Source: Branchiostoma lanceolatum
Lineage: Eukaryota; Chordata; Leptocardii; Amphioxiformes; Branchiostomatidae
Length of the DNA: 64,000 nt
Assembly: GCF_035083965.1 (NCBI RefSeq)
Contig: NC_089723.1
Location: 3,867,501-3,931,500 of the forward strand
Direction: 5' to 3'
Shown here: piece after piece, positions 62,301 to 64,000 of the stretch
Position numbering within the stretch: position 1 is the first letter of the stretch
How the letters are laid out: each line of letters begins with the position of its first letter
Notes under the pieces: generated by a model
What the model was told of the DNA's origin: nothing
The model's input: only the letters and a program-made list of their open reading frames with translations
Database searches by the model: none
Translations under genes and position numbers: made by a program

Positions 62301-63599
62301 TCTATCAAAGCAGATTTTTTATGTATCTCTTGACCCGGACATGCTGTAGTCTTAACATTACAAGAGTATATAGATTTTGACGCCAGGACAAAGTGGGCAG
62401 ATGTACATAAGCATATGCACAAATAATGACTTAATTTGCATAATCAATTAGTAGATTCTACAATTCAAGTGTTTTTCATAACTGGAGTTCAATAACTGTA
62501 ATACAAATAATTCAGGGCAGCTGGAGCATGAACAAATACCAAACATGCAAATGAGAAACTGATTTGCATAACTAGTACATAAATGACAAATCCGCTAAGT
62601 GATAGATGATGGAAATTTTTACGGAAAATTGGAAGACTTTGGAGATGATTGCTCATTGCCTTAATGGCCCTTGAGCGGTCCGTCAAACGTCCGGACGTTT
62701 AGCGGTCTCTCAACGGCCTGGCCTCTGTTAAATCTCACTTAACCCCCTCACTTACTCATCGTCTGCCAGACAGTGAGCAGCCGTCACCACCCATTCTGGG
62801 GCCACCAGGGTACCGCCACAGAACGGCGCGCTGGAGCTCGTGAGTTTTAGTTGTACCTGGGTAAAACAGATTAAGGATGATTTTAGCCCACGGTTGACTA
62901 TCACAATTTTGCGCTCATATTGTTAATTAAGATATGTGATGTTTTAATGTAGGTATATCTGTTTGATTTCAAACCGATTGTAAGACATACCTCAGTTCAG
63001 CCAATAGGCTGCCTTTGTATGTTTGTGTCATGAAATGACAATAATAAACCATTCATATATCACAAAAGTAAAAACGGTGTGACAAATAAATCAAGGAAAG
63101 AATCAATGAATAATAACGTCTGGTACGAAGATTTGTCGCTAACCTGCCAGGGCCAGGCTCCGTGCATTGCCGTGTCTCCTCCAACTATTCTGGACCGGCC
63201 GTTTGTACCCGTGATGTTTCTTAGGCCACAGCCTGAGGCTGCAGGTAGGAGACAAGTAAATGAAGGGTATGGAGAAGTGTAAATGAATCATAATGACACG
63301 GGTTAAGATCGGTTCAAGTCCAAATCAGCTATTTGACGTTGCAATATCTCTTAGGCTCATTACATACACAAGTTTTTTTTTTTTTCTTGTTAATTTTTTT
63401 TATGATTAATGTTTCTGGGACAATGACATTAAACCATGTTCAGGATTAAAGCTTTCACCATGAACACGAATGCTCTTACAGGTCACGCAGTTGTCCTCGT
63501 CTGACCCGTCTGCACAGTCGCGGTTGCCATCGCAAAGGTGAATCACGTGATAGCAGGTCCCATCGCCGCATGTGTGCTGAAACTGACTGGAACATGTAC
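20234..63599 (-). CDS. Membrane-anchored multi-trypsin/LDLa polyprotease (44 exons in window, 5' incomplete)
   Basis: Forty-four minus-strand exons from 63599-63480 down to 20339-20234 join in phase into 6,011 nt, about 2,002 residues ending at TAG. Order: LDLa 1, trypsin A, LDLa 2-5, trypsin B, LDLa 6-8, trypsin C, LDLa 9-11, Ser/Thr-rich, LDLa 12-14, trypsin D, LDLa 15, Ser/Thr-rich, SEA, EGF-like, one transmembrane helix, 40-odd residue tail. A-C keep His/Asp/Ser; D does not. The first exon completes a Cys codon begun in an exon outside the window, so at least one more LDLa precedes. Polyserase-1 (TMPRSS9) is a known multi-protease analogue with an inactive last domain, but it is anchored N-terminally. 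Caution: nearly all module exons are phase 1-1, so phase alone cannot exclude several adjacent genes. No signal peptide, anchor or stop was seen between modules, which favours one gene. Confidence 0.8.
21312..21647. mobile_element. TTAA-ended repeat, copy 1
   Basis: About 335 bp, bounded by TTAA at 21312 and 21644. It shares TAGTCATTTCTATACATGAT, CGTGGCCGGAGTTTTTGTAG and a TTGGCCCTAATATTGCTT end with the copy at 23018-23332. It lies in the last intron of the polyprotease. Confidence 0.7.
21937..22901 (-). CDS. Polyprotease exons: EGF-like domain
   Basis: Exons 22901-22745 and 21995-21937 join in phase 2. The joined protein contains [14 protein letters not shown], then ECNCPSD and YTGKRCQ, matching the EGF spacing with the final C-x-C and Y-x-G-x-x-C. 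Upstream in the same exon are Cys-rich residues [12 protein letters not shown], which may be a second, atypical small domain. SEA plus EGF just before a membrane helix is a common extracellular stalk arrangement in mucin-like proteins. Confidence 0.8.
22536..22739. mobile_element. Foldback MITE, family with CTCACTGGACCCGCGGCAC ends
   Basis: Left end CTCACTGGACCCGCGGCAC and right end GTGCCGCGGGTCCAGTGAG are exact complements. The right end abuts the EGF exon at 22745. A half-copy with CTCACTGGACCCGCGGCAC lies at about 38018-38036. Confidence 0.8.
23018..23332. mobile_element. TTAA-ended repeat, copy 2
   Basis: Second copy of the 21312-21647 repeat, in the intron between the SEA and EGF exons. 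It ends GGTTGCCTTTAA. No coding sequence. Confidence 0.65.
23421..25402 (-). CDS. Polyprotease exons: SEA domain
   Basis: Exons 25402-25287, 24779-24721 and 23587-23421 splice in phases 0 and 2. They give [20 protein letters not shown], then [20 protein letters not shown], then [12 protein letters not shown]. This is the SEA pattern: a first strand, a Y-containing helix, then an F-R-x-G-S-V-I turn. GSVIA matches the G|SVVV autoproteolysis motif of cleaved SEA domains (MUC1, enteropeptidase relatives), so the ectodomain may be held non-covalently. Using the acceptor CACAG at 23588 rather than the AG 5 bp further in is required to keep this motif and the frame. Confidence 0.8.
23920..25625. repeat. 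Dispersed intronic repeat (GACGAAAGA..TTTTTGGCGTAT type)
   Basis: Related segments at about 23925-24030, 24890-25040 and 25515-25625 share a GTCACTGACGAAA start or a TTTTGGCG(T/A)AT end with GGATGTCTA. Another lies at 58435-58560. They are short non-coding interspersed repeats around the SEA exons. Confidence 0.5.
26480..26653 (-). CDS. Polyprotease exon: Ser/Thr-rich linker 2
   Basis: A phase 1-1 exon of 174 nt encoding [20 protein letters not shown] and then further Ser, Thr, Pro and Ala residues. It is a mucin-like, probably O-glycosylated stalk just before the SEA domain. It is clearly a duplicate of the exon at 33968-34174, with the same start (DSTTASS) and donor region (ACAAAAG|GTTGTG versus ACCAAAG|GTTTTG). 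Confidence 0.78.
27024..27246 (-). mobile_element. tRNA-derived SINE (minus orientation)
   Basis: On the minus strand it runs from a tRNA-like head (box B-like GGTTTGAATCC near 27180) into a conserved tail with GTGCCCTTGGAAAAGGCACT. Related copies occur at 35510-35630 and 41200-41340. It lies in the intron between LDLa 15 and the Ser/Thr-rich exon. Confidence 0.6.
27306..27416 (-). CDS. Polyprotease exon: LDLa domain 15
   Basis: A phase 1-1 exon of 111 nt. It encodes six cysteines in LDLa spacing with the calcium-binding end [16 protein letters not shown]. It follows trypsin D directly and is the paralogue of LDLa 2 and 9, which follow trypsins A and C (shared [16 protein letters not shown]). 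Confidence 0.88.
27428..27640 (-). mobile_element. SINE, 5'-truncated copy of the 60685 element
   Basis: The reverse complement matches 60850-61020, including GAATGGCAGCCGCCCAG and CACAAAGTGCAAGTGTG and the TTCTGACCAATAAA end. The tRNA-like head is missing. Confidence 0.7.
28021..31731 (-). CDS. Polyprotease exons: trypsin domain D (predicted inactive)
   Basis: Six exons: 31731-31637, 30874-30774, 30002-29719, 29066-28890, 28161-28021 encode the S1 domain, with LDLa exon 32088-31969 in front. His57 is kept ([10 protein letters not shown]). The catalytic Asp is replaced in NNNIALIKL (NNDIALIKL in A-C; a GAC to AAC change). The GDSGG motif is replaced by [13 protein letters not shown], so Ser195 is Leu and Asp194 is Tyr. 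The zymogen site is ETR|VDGG instead of SR|IVGG. All exons stay open and spliceable, so the domain is maintained as a pseudoprotease rather than decayed. The acceptor of the fourth exon (AGTAG|GTGCAAG) is less certain. Interesting parallel: the last domain of polyserase-1 is also inactive. Confidence 0.87.
28560..28707. repeat. (CA)n-rich microsatellite
   Basis: About 150 bp of imperfect CA repeats in the intron between the last two exons of the trypsin D domain. Confidence 0.9.
30331..30704. mobile_element. TTAA-flanked foldback MITE, copy 1 (AGGCAGGCTA ends)
   Basis: Bounded by TTAA on both sides, with ends AGGCAGGCTAGACTTAAT and, inverted, GTTTAGCCTGCCT. The interior is partly palindromic (CCAAAGACCTTTGACCTTTG). 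It is the same family as 52640-53072. TTAA flanks suggest mobilisation by a piggyBac-type transposase. Confidence 0.8.
30940..31122. repeat. 185 bp repeat, inverted relative to 42731-42915
   Basis: Shares ACCGCGCCGGCTATAGGGAG and AGCGACCCGCGGAGGAT with the reverse complement of 42731-42915. It lies between the first two S1 exons of trypsin D. The partner lies between the corresponding His and Asp exons of trypsin C. Confidence 0.8.
31166..31505 (-). mobile_element. Probable retroelement 3' end (GCAATAAAGTTCTTC type)
   Basis: On the minus strand it ends CGCGCAATAAAGTTCTTC, a terminus also seen near 54790 and 49225 (plus) and 20790 (minus). The repeated terminus suggests LINE- or SINE-derived 3' ends. 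No coding sequence is recognisable. Confidence 0.45.
31969..32088 (-). CDS. Polyprotease exon: LDLa domain 14
   Basis: A phase 1-1 exon of 120 nt encoding [20 protein letters not shown] and [16 protein letters not shown]. It is the LDLa that immediately precedes trypsin D and is paralogous to LDLa 1, 5 and 8, which precede trypsins A-C. Together with the next exon it supplies the linker Cys (SGCGLRNI) expected to disulfide-bond to the protease domain. Confidence 0.9.
32150..32370. repeat. AT/ATAC/CT microsatellite cluster
   Basis: Runs of (AT)n, (ATAC)n and (CT)n over about 220 bp, in the intron between LDLa 14 and LDLa 13. Confidence 0.9.
32530..32631 (-). CDS. Polyprotease exon: LDLa domain 13
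   Basis: A phase 1-1 exon of 102 nt encoding [20 protein letters not shown] and then [14 protein letters not shown]. Its acceptor (TTGTTGCTAATGTTTCAG) and first half are repeated upstream in a 76 bp array. Paralogous to LDLa 4 and 7. Confidence 0.9.
32632..32850. repeat. 76 bp splice-acceptor minisatellite, array 1 (about 3 units)
   Basis: Units start at 32632, 32708 and 32784. On the minus strand each carries branch-point-like CTAAT, acceptor GTTTCAG, then the first 51 nt of the LDLa 13 exon ending CCGACCTCCT followed by GATCAG. Reading from a decoy acceptor reaches TGA directly after the codons for CKPTS. Confidence 0.93.
33196..33306 (-). CDS. Polyprotease exon: LDLa domain 12
   Basis: A phase 1-1 exon of 111 nt encoding [20 protein letters not shown] and [10 protein letters not shown]. 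It is nearly identical to LDLa 3 (58665-58775), showing that these modules arose by segmental duplication. Confidence 0.9.
33968..34174 (-). CDS. Polyprotease exon: Ser/Thr-rich linker 1
   Basis: A phase 1-1 exon of 207 nt. It completes the last Cys of LDLa 11 (T|GT) and then encodes [20 protein letters not shown] and Thr/Pro/Ser-rich sequence. The serines come largely from ATC/TCA trinucleotide runs, so length is likely to vary between individuals. Presumably an O-glycosylated spacer. Confidence 0.8.
34302..34337 (-). pseudogene. Degenerate duplicate of the start of the Ser/Thr-rich exon
   Basis: Acceptor CTTTACAG|GTGATTCC is followed by codons for DSTTESSSS and then TGA. It resembles the beginning of the exon at 33968-34174, about 130 bp away, and appears to be a broken partial copy in the upstream intron. 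Confidence 0.6.
35101..35220. mobile_element. Foldback MITE abutting an LDLa exon
   Basis: Left TAATCTCCGAGCAGATCTAA and right TTAGATGTGCTAGGAGATTA are imperfect complements, with inner arms GACCGTATCCAACTGGCAA / TTGCCAGTTGGATACGGT. It lies 23 bp from LDLa exon 11. A diverged relative lies at about 51570-51725 next to LDLa exon 7. Confidence 0.75.
35243..35344 (-). CDS. Polyprotease exon: LDLa domain 11
   Basis: Encodes [20 protein letters not shown] and [10 protein letters not shown], with a GTACGT donor in phase 1. The final Cys codon is split across the splice to the Ser/Thr-rich exon. Unlike the others it has no close paralogue in the window. Confidence 0.85.
35753..35940. mobile_element. 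Foldback MITE, CTAGTGTCACATTT ends
   Basis: Left CTAGTGTCACATTTACAATC and right GTTAGGAAATGTGACCCTAG are complementary, with inner GGGGCCCGGCCGGGC / GCCCGCCGGGCCCC. 188 bp, no coding sequence. Confidence 0.85.
35945..36809. mobile_element. Foldback element, AGCAGTGTCGAATC ends
   Basis: About 865 bp bounded by AGCAGTGTCGAATC and its exact complement GATTCGACACTGCT. The inner arm match extends through GCTCTTCTGGGCCC(A/G)CTTTTGAAC, about 60 bp in all. It starts 5 bp after the previous MITE. No transposase is present. Confidence 0.85.
36939..37167. mobile_element. Foldback MITE, AACGGAGGGGGCCCC ends
   Basis: Left AACGGAGGGGGCCCCAAATT and right AATTTGGGGCCCCCTCCGTT are exact complements, with an AT-rich interior. 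Confidence 0.88.
37428..37788. mobile_element. Foldback MITE, GGATATTTGGAGTTTC ends
   Basis: Left GGATATTTGGAGTTTCTTTT and right AAAAGAAACTCCAAATATCC are exact complements, with inner arms around CTGCTGACGTTTCGGTGTCT and its partner. The sequence TTCTAAACTCTT flanks it on both sides, about 35 bp away on the left. Confidence 0.88.
37867..37974 (-). CDS. Polyprotease exon: LDLa domain 10
   Basis: Encodes [20 protein letters not shown] and [11 protein letters not shown]. Using donor T|GTACGT, the same as LDLa 11, keeps phase 1 and the split final Cys. A divergent LDLa without close paralogue here. Confidence 0.82.
39138..39400. mobile_element. Long palindromic element with poly-G/poly-C arms
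   Basis: Left TAGCCTCCTTCGCAGACTTC and right GAAGTCTGCGAAGGAGGCTA are complementary. The arms also match through a G run (39182-39190) and a C run (39340-39356) and through the repeated GGGAGTTGTGTAGCC. TCATTTCC is found just outside both ends, with a 1 bp offset, a probable target duplication. Confidence 0.85.
40082..40350. repeat. Dispersed repeat, copy 1 (GGTCCCAGTCTCT type)
   Basis: Shares AGCCTGGTCCCAGTCTCT and ACCCCGAGCGG(G/A)CTAAGCTG with 55858-56110. It ends about 20 bp before LDLa exon 9. Confidence 0.7.
40377..40487 (-). CDS. Polyprotease exon: LDLa domain 9
   Basis: A phase 1-1 exon of 111 nt, the module directly after trypsin C. It encodes [20 protein letters not shown] and [11 protein letters not shown]. 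Paralogous to LDLa 2 and 15. Confidence 0.9.
40797..44320 (-). CDS. Polyprotease exons: trypsin domain C
   Basis: Exons 44320-44226, 43598-43498, 42528-42236, 42027-41851 and 40937-40797. Activation site [17 protein letters not shown], His57 in [11 protein letters not shown], Asp102 in [11 protein letters not shown], Ser195 in [13 protein letters not shown]. The residues that line the S1 pocket differ from trypsin: position 189 (six before Ser195) is Gly, 216 is Ala (SWADE) and 226 is Ser (KPSVFT). A narrow Arg/Lys specificity is therefore unlikely. By family, the enzyme would cleave extracellular proteins after zymogen activation. It is most similar to domain B. Confidence 0.9.
41200..41345 (-). 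mobile_element. tRNA-derived SINE fragment
   Basis: The reverse complement contains a tRNA-like GAACCCGAGTTCGATCCCGG segment followed by GTGCCCTTGTGAAAGGCACT, as in the SINE at 27024-27246. It lies in an intron of the trypsin C domain. Confidence 0.6.
42731..42915. repeat. 185 bp repeat, inverted partner of 30940-31122
   Basis: Contains ATCCTCCGCGGGTCGCT and CTCCCTATAGCCGGCGCGGT in the opposite orientation to the copy in the trypsin D region. Confidence 0.8.
43626..44141. mobile_element. TTAA-ended MITE (AAGGCACCCAGCGC ends)
   Basis: TTAA at both borders, ends AAGGCACCCAGCGCATTTTA and, inverted, TAAAATGCTCTAGATGCCT. 516 bp, no coding sequence. The 14898-14960 hairpin is a minimal relative. 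Confidence 0.78.
44898..45017 (-). CDS. Polyprotease exon: LDLa domain 8
   Basis: A phase 1-1 exon of 120 nt preceding trypsin C. It encodes [20 protein letters not shown] and [16 protein letters not shown]. The huge foldback element begins only 89 bp upstream of its acceptor. Confidence 0.9.
45259..45469. mobile_element. MITE nested in the left arm of the foldback element
   Basis: The left arm matches the right arm up to GCAAGTGGTAC (45253) and resumes at GGTACCGAGC (45470). The 210 bp between has its own inverted ends (GATGTCCCTCAGCCTGCC and GGCAGGCTGGGGGACATC) and is flanked by GGTAC, a probable 5 bp target duplication. Confidence 0.7.
45488..47107. repeat. 98 bp tandem array, left arm (about 16 copies)
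   Basis: GATGAACTCCACGGCCATTC recurs every 98 bp (for example 45671, 45769, 45867). Each unit contains its own short inverted motifs (GAACTCCACGG and CCGTGGAATTC). One block of several units (46330-46640) is repeated almost exactly at 46740-47040, a higher-order duplication. Confidence 0.92.
49180..49258 (+). mobile_element. Retroelement-like 3' end inside the foldback core
   Basis: Ends TTGTGCAATAAACTTTGACT, similar to the GTGCAATAAAG termini near 54790 and 31166. It is probably an unrelated insertion into the core. Confidence 0.4.
49620..50895. repeat. 98 bp tandem array, right arm (about 13 copies, inverted)
   Basis: Reverse-oriented copies of the left-arm unit (GGAATGGCCGTGGAGTTCAT every 98 bp). 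The outermost units, with CACGGCCGTGGAGTTCATCA, mirror the outer units of the left arm. Confidence 0.92.
51769..51870 (-). CDS. Polyprotease exon: LDLa domain 7
   Basis: A phase 1-1 exon of 102 nt encoding [20 protein letters not shown] and GDNTDEINC, almost identical to LDLa 13. It is preceded (5') by the longest decoy-acceptor array. Confidence 0.9.
51871..52560. repeat. 76 bp splice-acceptor minisatellite, array 2 (9 units, 10 acceptors)
   Basis: CTGAAACATTAGCAACAAGC recurs every 76 bp from 51871 to 52555. On the minus strand each unit is acceptor plus half an LDLa exon, ending at an in-frame TGA. Units are more than about 97% alike, with only scattered single changes, so the array is recent or homogenised. 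Confidence 0.95.
52640..53072. mobile_element. TTAA-flanked foldback MITE, copy 2 (AGGCAGGCTA ends)
   Basis: A nearly perfect 430 bp palindrome between two TTAA sites. The centre is TTCCGAGTCGG..CCGACTCGGAA. The arms share CTTTGACCTTTG, CATCACCACACCGCGAATTT and GCAGTATG with copy 1 at 30331-30704. Confidence 0.88.
53207..53317 (-). CDS. Polyprotease exon: LDLa domain 6
   Basis: Encodes [20 protein letters not shown] and [11 protein letters not shown], six cysteines, phase 1-1. It directly follows trypsin B, where domains A, C and D have a [13 protein letters not shown] LDLa instead, so this unit has been rearranged. Confidence 0.87.
53749..56630 (-). CDS. Polyprotease exons: trypsin domain B
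   Basis: Exons 56630-56536, 55821-55721, 55232-54949, 54493-54314 and 53883-53749. Activation site [17 protein letters not shown], His57 in [11 protein letters not shown], Asp102 in [11 protein letters not shown], Ser195 in [15 protein letters not shown]. Position 189 is Ser, as in chymotrypsin, with Gly216 (SWGYF) and Ser226 (KPSVFT). All triad residues are intact, so it should be an active serine protease after activation. Exon lengths match those of C and D to within a few codons. Confidence 0.9.
54044..54241. mobile_element. Foldback MITE (AATACAATGCTAAACTTTC ends)
   Basis: Left AATACAATGCTAAACTTTCT and right AGAAAGTTTAGCATTGTATT are exact complements, with inner AACACTAAGGTATTCA / TGAATACCTTGGTGTT. 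About 198 bp, in an intron of trypsin B. Confidence 0.88.
55858..56110. repeat. Dispersed repeat, copy 2 (GGTCCCAGTCTCT type)
   Basis: Second copy of the 40082-40350 repeat, immediately before the LINE fragment. It may be part of the same insertion. Confidence 0.65.
56101..56441 (+). mobile_element. 5'-truncated non-LTR retrotransposon end with (GTGA)n tail
   Basis: The plus-strand frame ending at 56388 encodes [29 protein letters not shown] and [12 protein letters not shown]. This is the conserved C-terminal pattern (WLGHV..R...W.P.G.RR.GRP) of LINE reverse-transcriptase proteins. It is followed by a (GTGA)n simple-repeat tail at 56393-56441, typical of LINE 3' ends. It is inserted in the intron before the second exon of trypsin B. 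Confidence 0.85.
56917..57036 (-). CDS. Polyprotease exon: LDLa domain 5
   Basis: A phase 1-1 exon of 120 nt preceding trypsin B. It encodes [20 protein letters not shown] and [16 protein letters not shown]. Paralogue of LDLa 1, 8 and 14. Confidence 0.9.
57200..57640 (+). mobile_element. LINE 3' fragment (C-terminal zinc-knuckle-like motif)
   Basis: The frame to 57421 encodes [20 protein letters not shown] and [12 protein letters not shown]. The C-x2-C..VEDE.HF...C pattern is that of the C-terminus of many LINE ORF2 proteins. A non-coding tail follows, ending near CAATAAACG (57620). Only this terminal piece is present. Confidence 0.75.
57695..57796 (-). CDS. Polyprotease exon: LDLa domain 4
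   Basis: Encodes [20 protein letters not shown] and GDNTDETNC, phase 1-1. The third exon with a decoy array at its acceptor. Confidence 0.9.
57797..58350. repeat. 76 bp splice-acceptor minisatellite, array 3 (7 units, 8 acceptors)
   Basis: CTGAAACATTAGCAACAAGC recurs every 76 bp from 57797 to 58329. Unit sequence is the same as in arrays 1 and 2. All decoy exon halves end at the in-frame TGA of CCTCCTGATCAG (a few units carry TGATAA, TCAGCAG or similar changes downstream). Confidence 0.95.
58665..58775 (-). CDS. Polyprotease exon: LDLa domain 3
   Basis: Encodes [20 protein letters not shown] and [10 protein letters not shown]. It pairs with LDLa 12 at near identity. Confidence 0.9.
59369..59479 (-). 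CDS. Polyprotease exon: LDLa domain 2
   Basis: Encodes [20 protein letters not shown] and [16 protein letters not shown], phase 1-1. It directly follows trypsin A, as LDLa 9 follows C and LDLa 15 follows D. Confidence 0.9.
60112..63238 (-). CDS. Polyprotease exons: trypsin domain A
   Basis: Exons 63238-63144, 62856-62756, 61760-61474, 60661-60485 and 60252-60112. Activation site [17 protein letters not shown], His57 in [11 protein letters not shown], Asp102 in [10 protein letters not shown], Ser195 in [13 protein letters not shown] (Ser replaces the usual Pro after GG). Position 189 is Gly and 216 is Ser, an elastase-like rather than trypsin-like pocket. The fourth exon's acceptor was chosen as AATTAG|AGGGTACAC because the neighbouring AG breaks the frame. 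Confidence 0.9.
60685..61020 (+). mobile_element. tRNA-derived SINE, full-length
   Basis: The head has an A-box-like TGGCGCAATCGGTAGGGTG and a B-box-like GGGTTCAAAACC at tRNA spacing. The body follows with GCCGAATGGCAGCCGCCCAG and the tail TTTCTGACCAATAAACC. It is the source type of the truncated copy at 27428-27640. Confidence 0.78.
63480..63599 (-). CDS. Polyprotease exon: LDLa domain 1 (first exon in window)
   Basis: A phase 1-1 exon encoding [20 protein letters not shown] and [16 protein letters not shown]. Its first two bases complete a codon (probably Cys) from an exon beyond the right edge, so the gene continues 5'. Only intron and repeat-like sequence follows to 64000. Confidence 0.88.
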
Positions 63600-64000
63600 C
63601 TATAGAAGGACACCAGTGGCAGTTTTAACAATAACAATGATCTTTATTGCATTTTAATGCCAAACGTGGGCTACATCAATTGAGTTAGACAACTTAAAGT
63701 CTAAGTCTTTACACTTTTAGTTATCTACATGTAACGTAACGTGTCCTATTTACGTGCGGGACTGGTTTACGTCAAGTTTGGGTCATGTCCACATGTCGCG
63801 GTGTATTATGCCAAAGCCTATTCCCATGAGCAATAAAGAACGTCATAAGTATGATCCTTAGCCATCTCTCTCTTTTATACAAAACAATGAAAAAGGTTTA
63901 CGTCCAGCGACATAACAGAATAAACTCCTGAACCAGTAATAACAAGTTGCGCGGAATCGCCGTGCATGACGTCGACGTATTTCATATGTAATTCGACAAT
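63600..64000. other. Intron at window edge
   Basis: No exon is recognised. CTTTATTGCATTTTAATGCC near 63640 resembles the complement of the retroelement 3' termini seen elsewhere in the window. Confidence 0.4.

Overview
The window looks like nuclear DNA of a cephalochordate (amphioxus, Branchiostoma type). It has spliced animal genes, the 5' end of a eukaryotic 18S rRNA gene behind a repeat-built intergenic spacer, and introns crowded with short inverted-repeat transposons. It carries genes for chordate/metazoan families: an MFSD6-type transporter and a mosaic LDLa/trypsin/SEA/EGF membrane protein. The organism assignment is an inference.

1-9,603: ribosomal DNA. A roughly 8.6 kb intergenic spacer is built of tandem arrays of 43 bp (14 copies), 204 bp (about 5) and 147 bp (about 9). 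Five copies of a 60 bp promoter-like block are scattered through it. The last copy ends 620 bp before 18S and is the best candidate for the Pol I promoter. An apparently intact piggyBac-type transposase ORF (2,265-4,229) sits inside the spacer. The 18S gene starts at 9,267 and stops abruptly after about 337 nt, where unrelated DNA begins. This is either the edge of the rDNA array or an assembly join.

9,604-14,494: mostly gene-poor, with short repeats, a CA microsatellite and one candidate minus-strand first exon (12,067-12,510). 14,495-18,165 (minus): a complete four-exon MFSD6-like transporter, 551 aa.

20,234-63,599 (minus): exons that fit one very large gene whose 5' end lies beyond the window. 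Forty-four exons can be placed with consistent splice sites and phase and encode about 2,002 residues. The order is LDLa, trypsin A, 4 LDLa, trypsin B, 3 LDLa, trypsin C, 3 LDLa, Ser/Thr-rich, 3 LDLa, trypsin D, LDLa, Ser/Thr-rich, SEA, EGF-like, transmembrane segment, short cytoplasmic tail. Trypsin domains A-C keep the catalytic triad. Domain D has lost the catalytic Asp and Ser. It therefore looks like a membrane-anchored polyprotease with one pseudoprotease domain. Three of its introns end in a 76 bp minisatellite made of the splice acceptor plus the first half of an LDLa exon, and every decoy copy leads to an in-frame stop.

The introns also hold a 6 kb foldback transposon-like structure (45,107-51,070) with 98 bp arrays in mirrored arms, many foldback MITEs (one with an exact 8 bp target duplication), tRNA-derived SINEs and 5'-truncated LINE ends.
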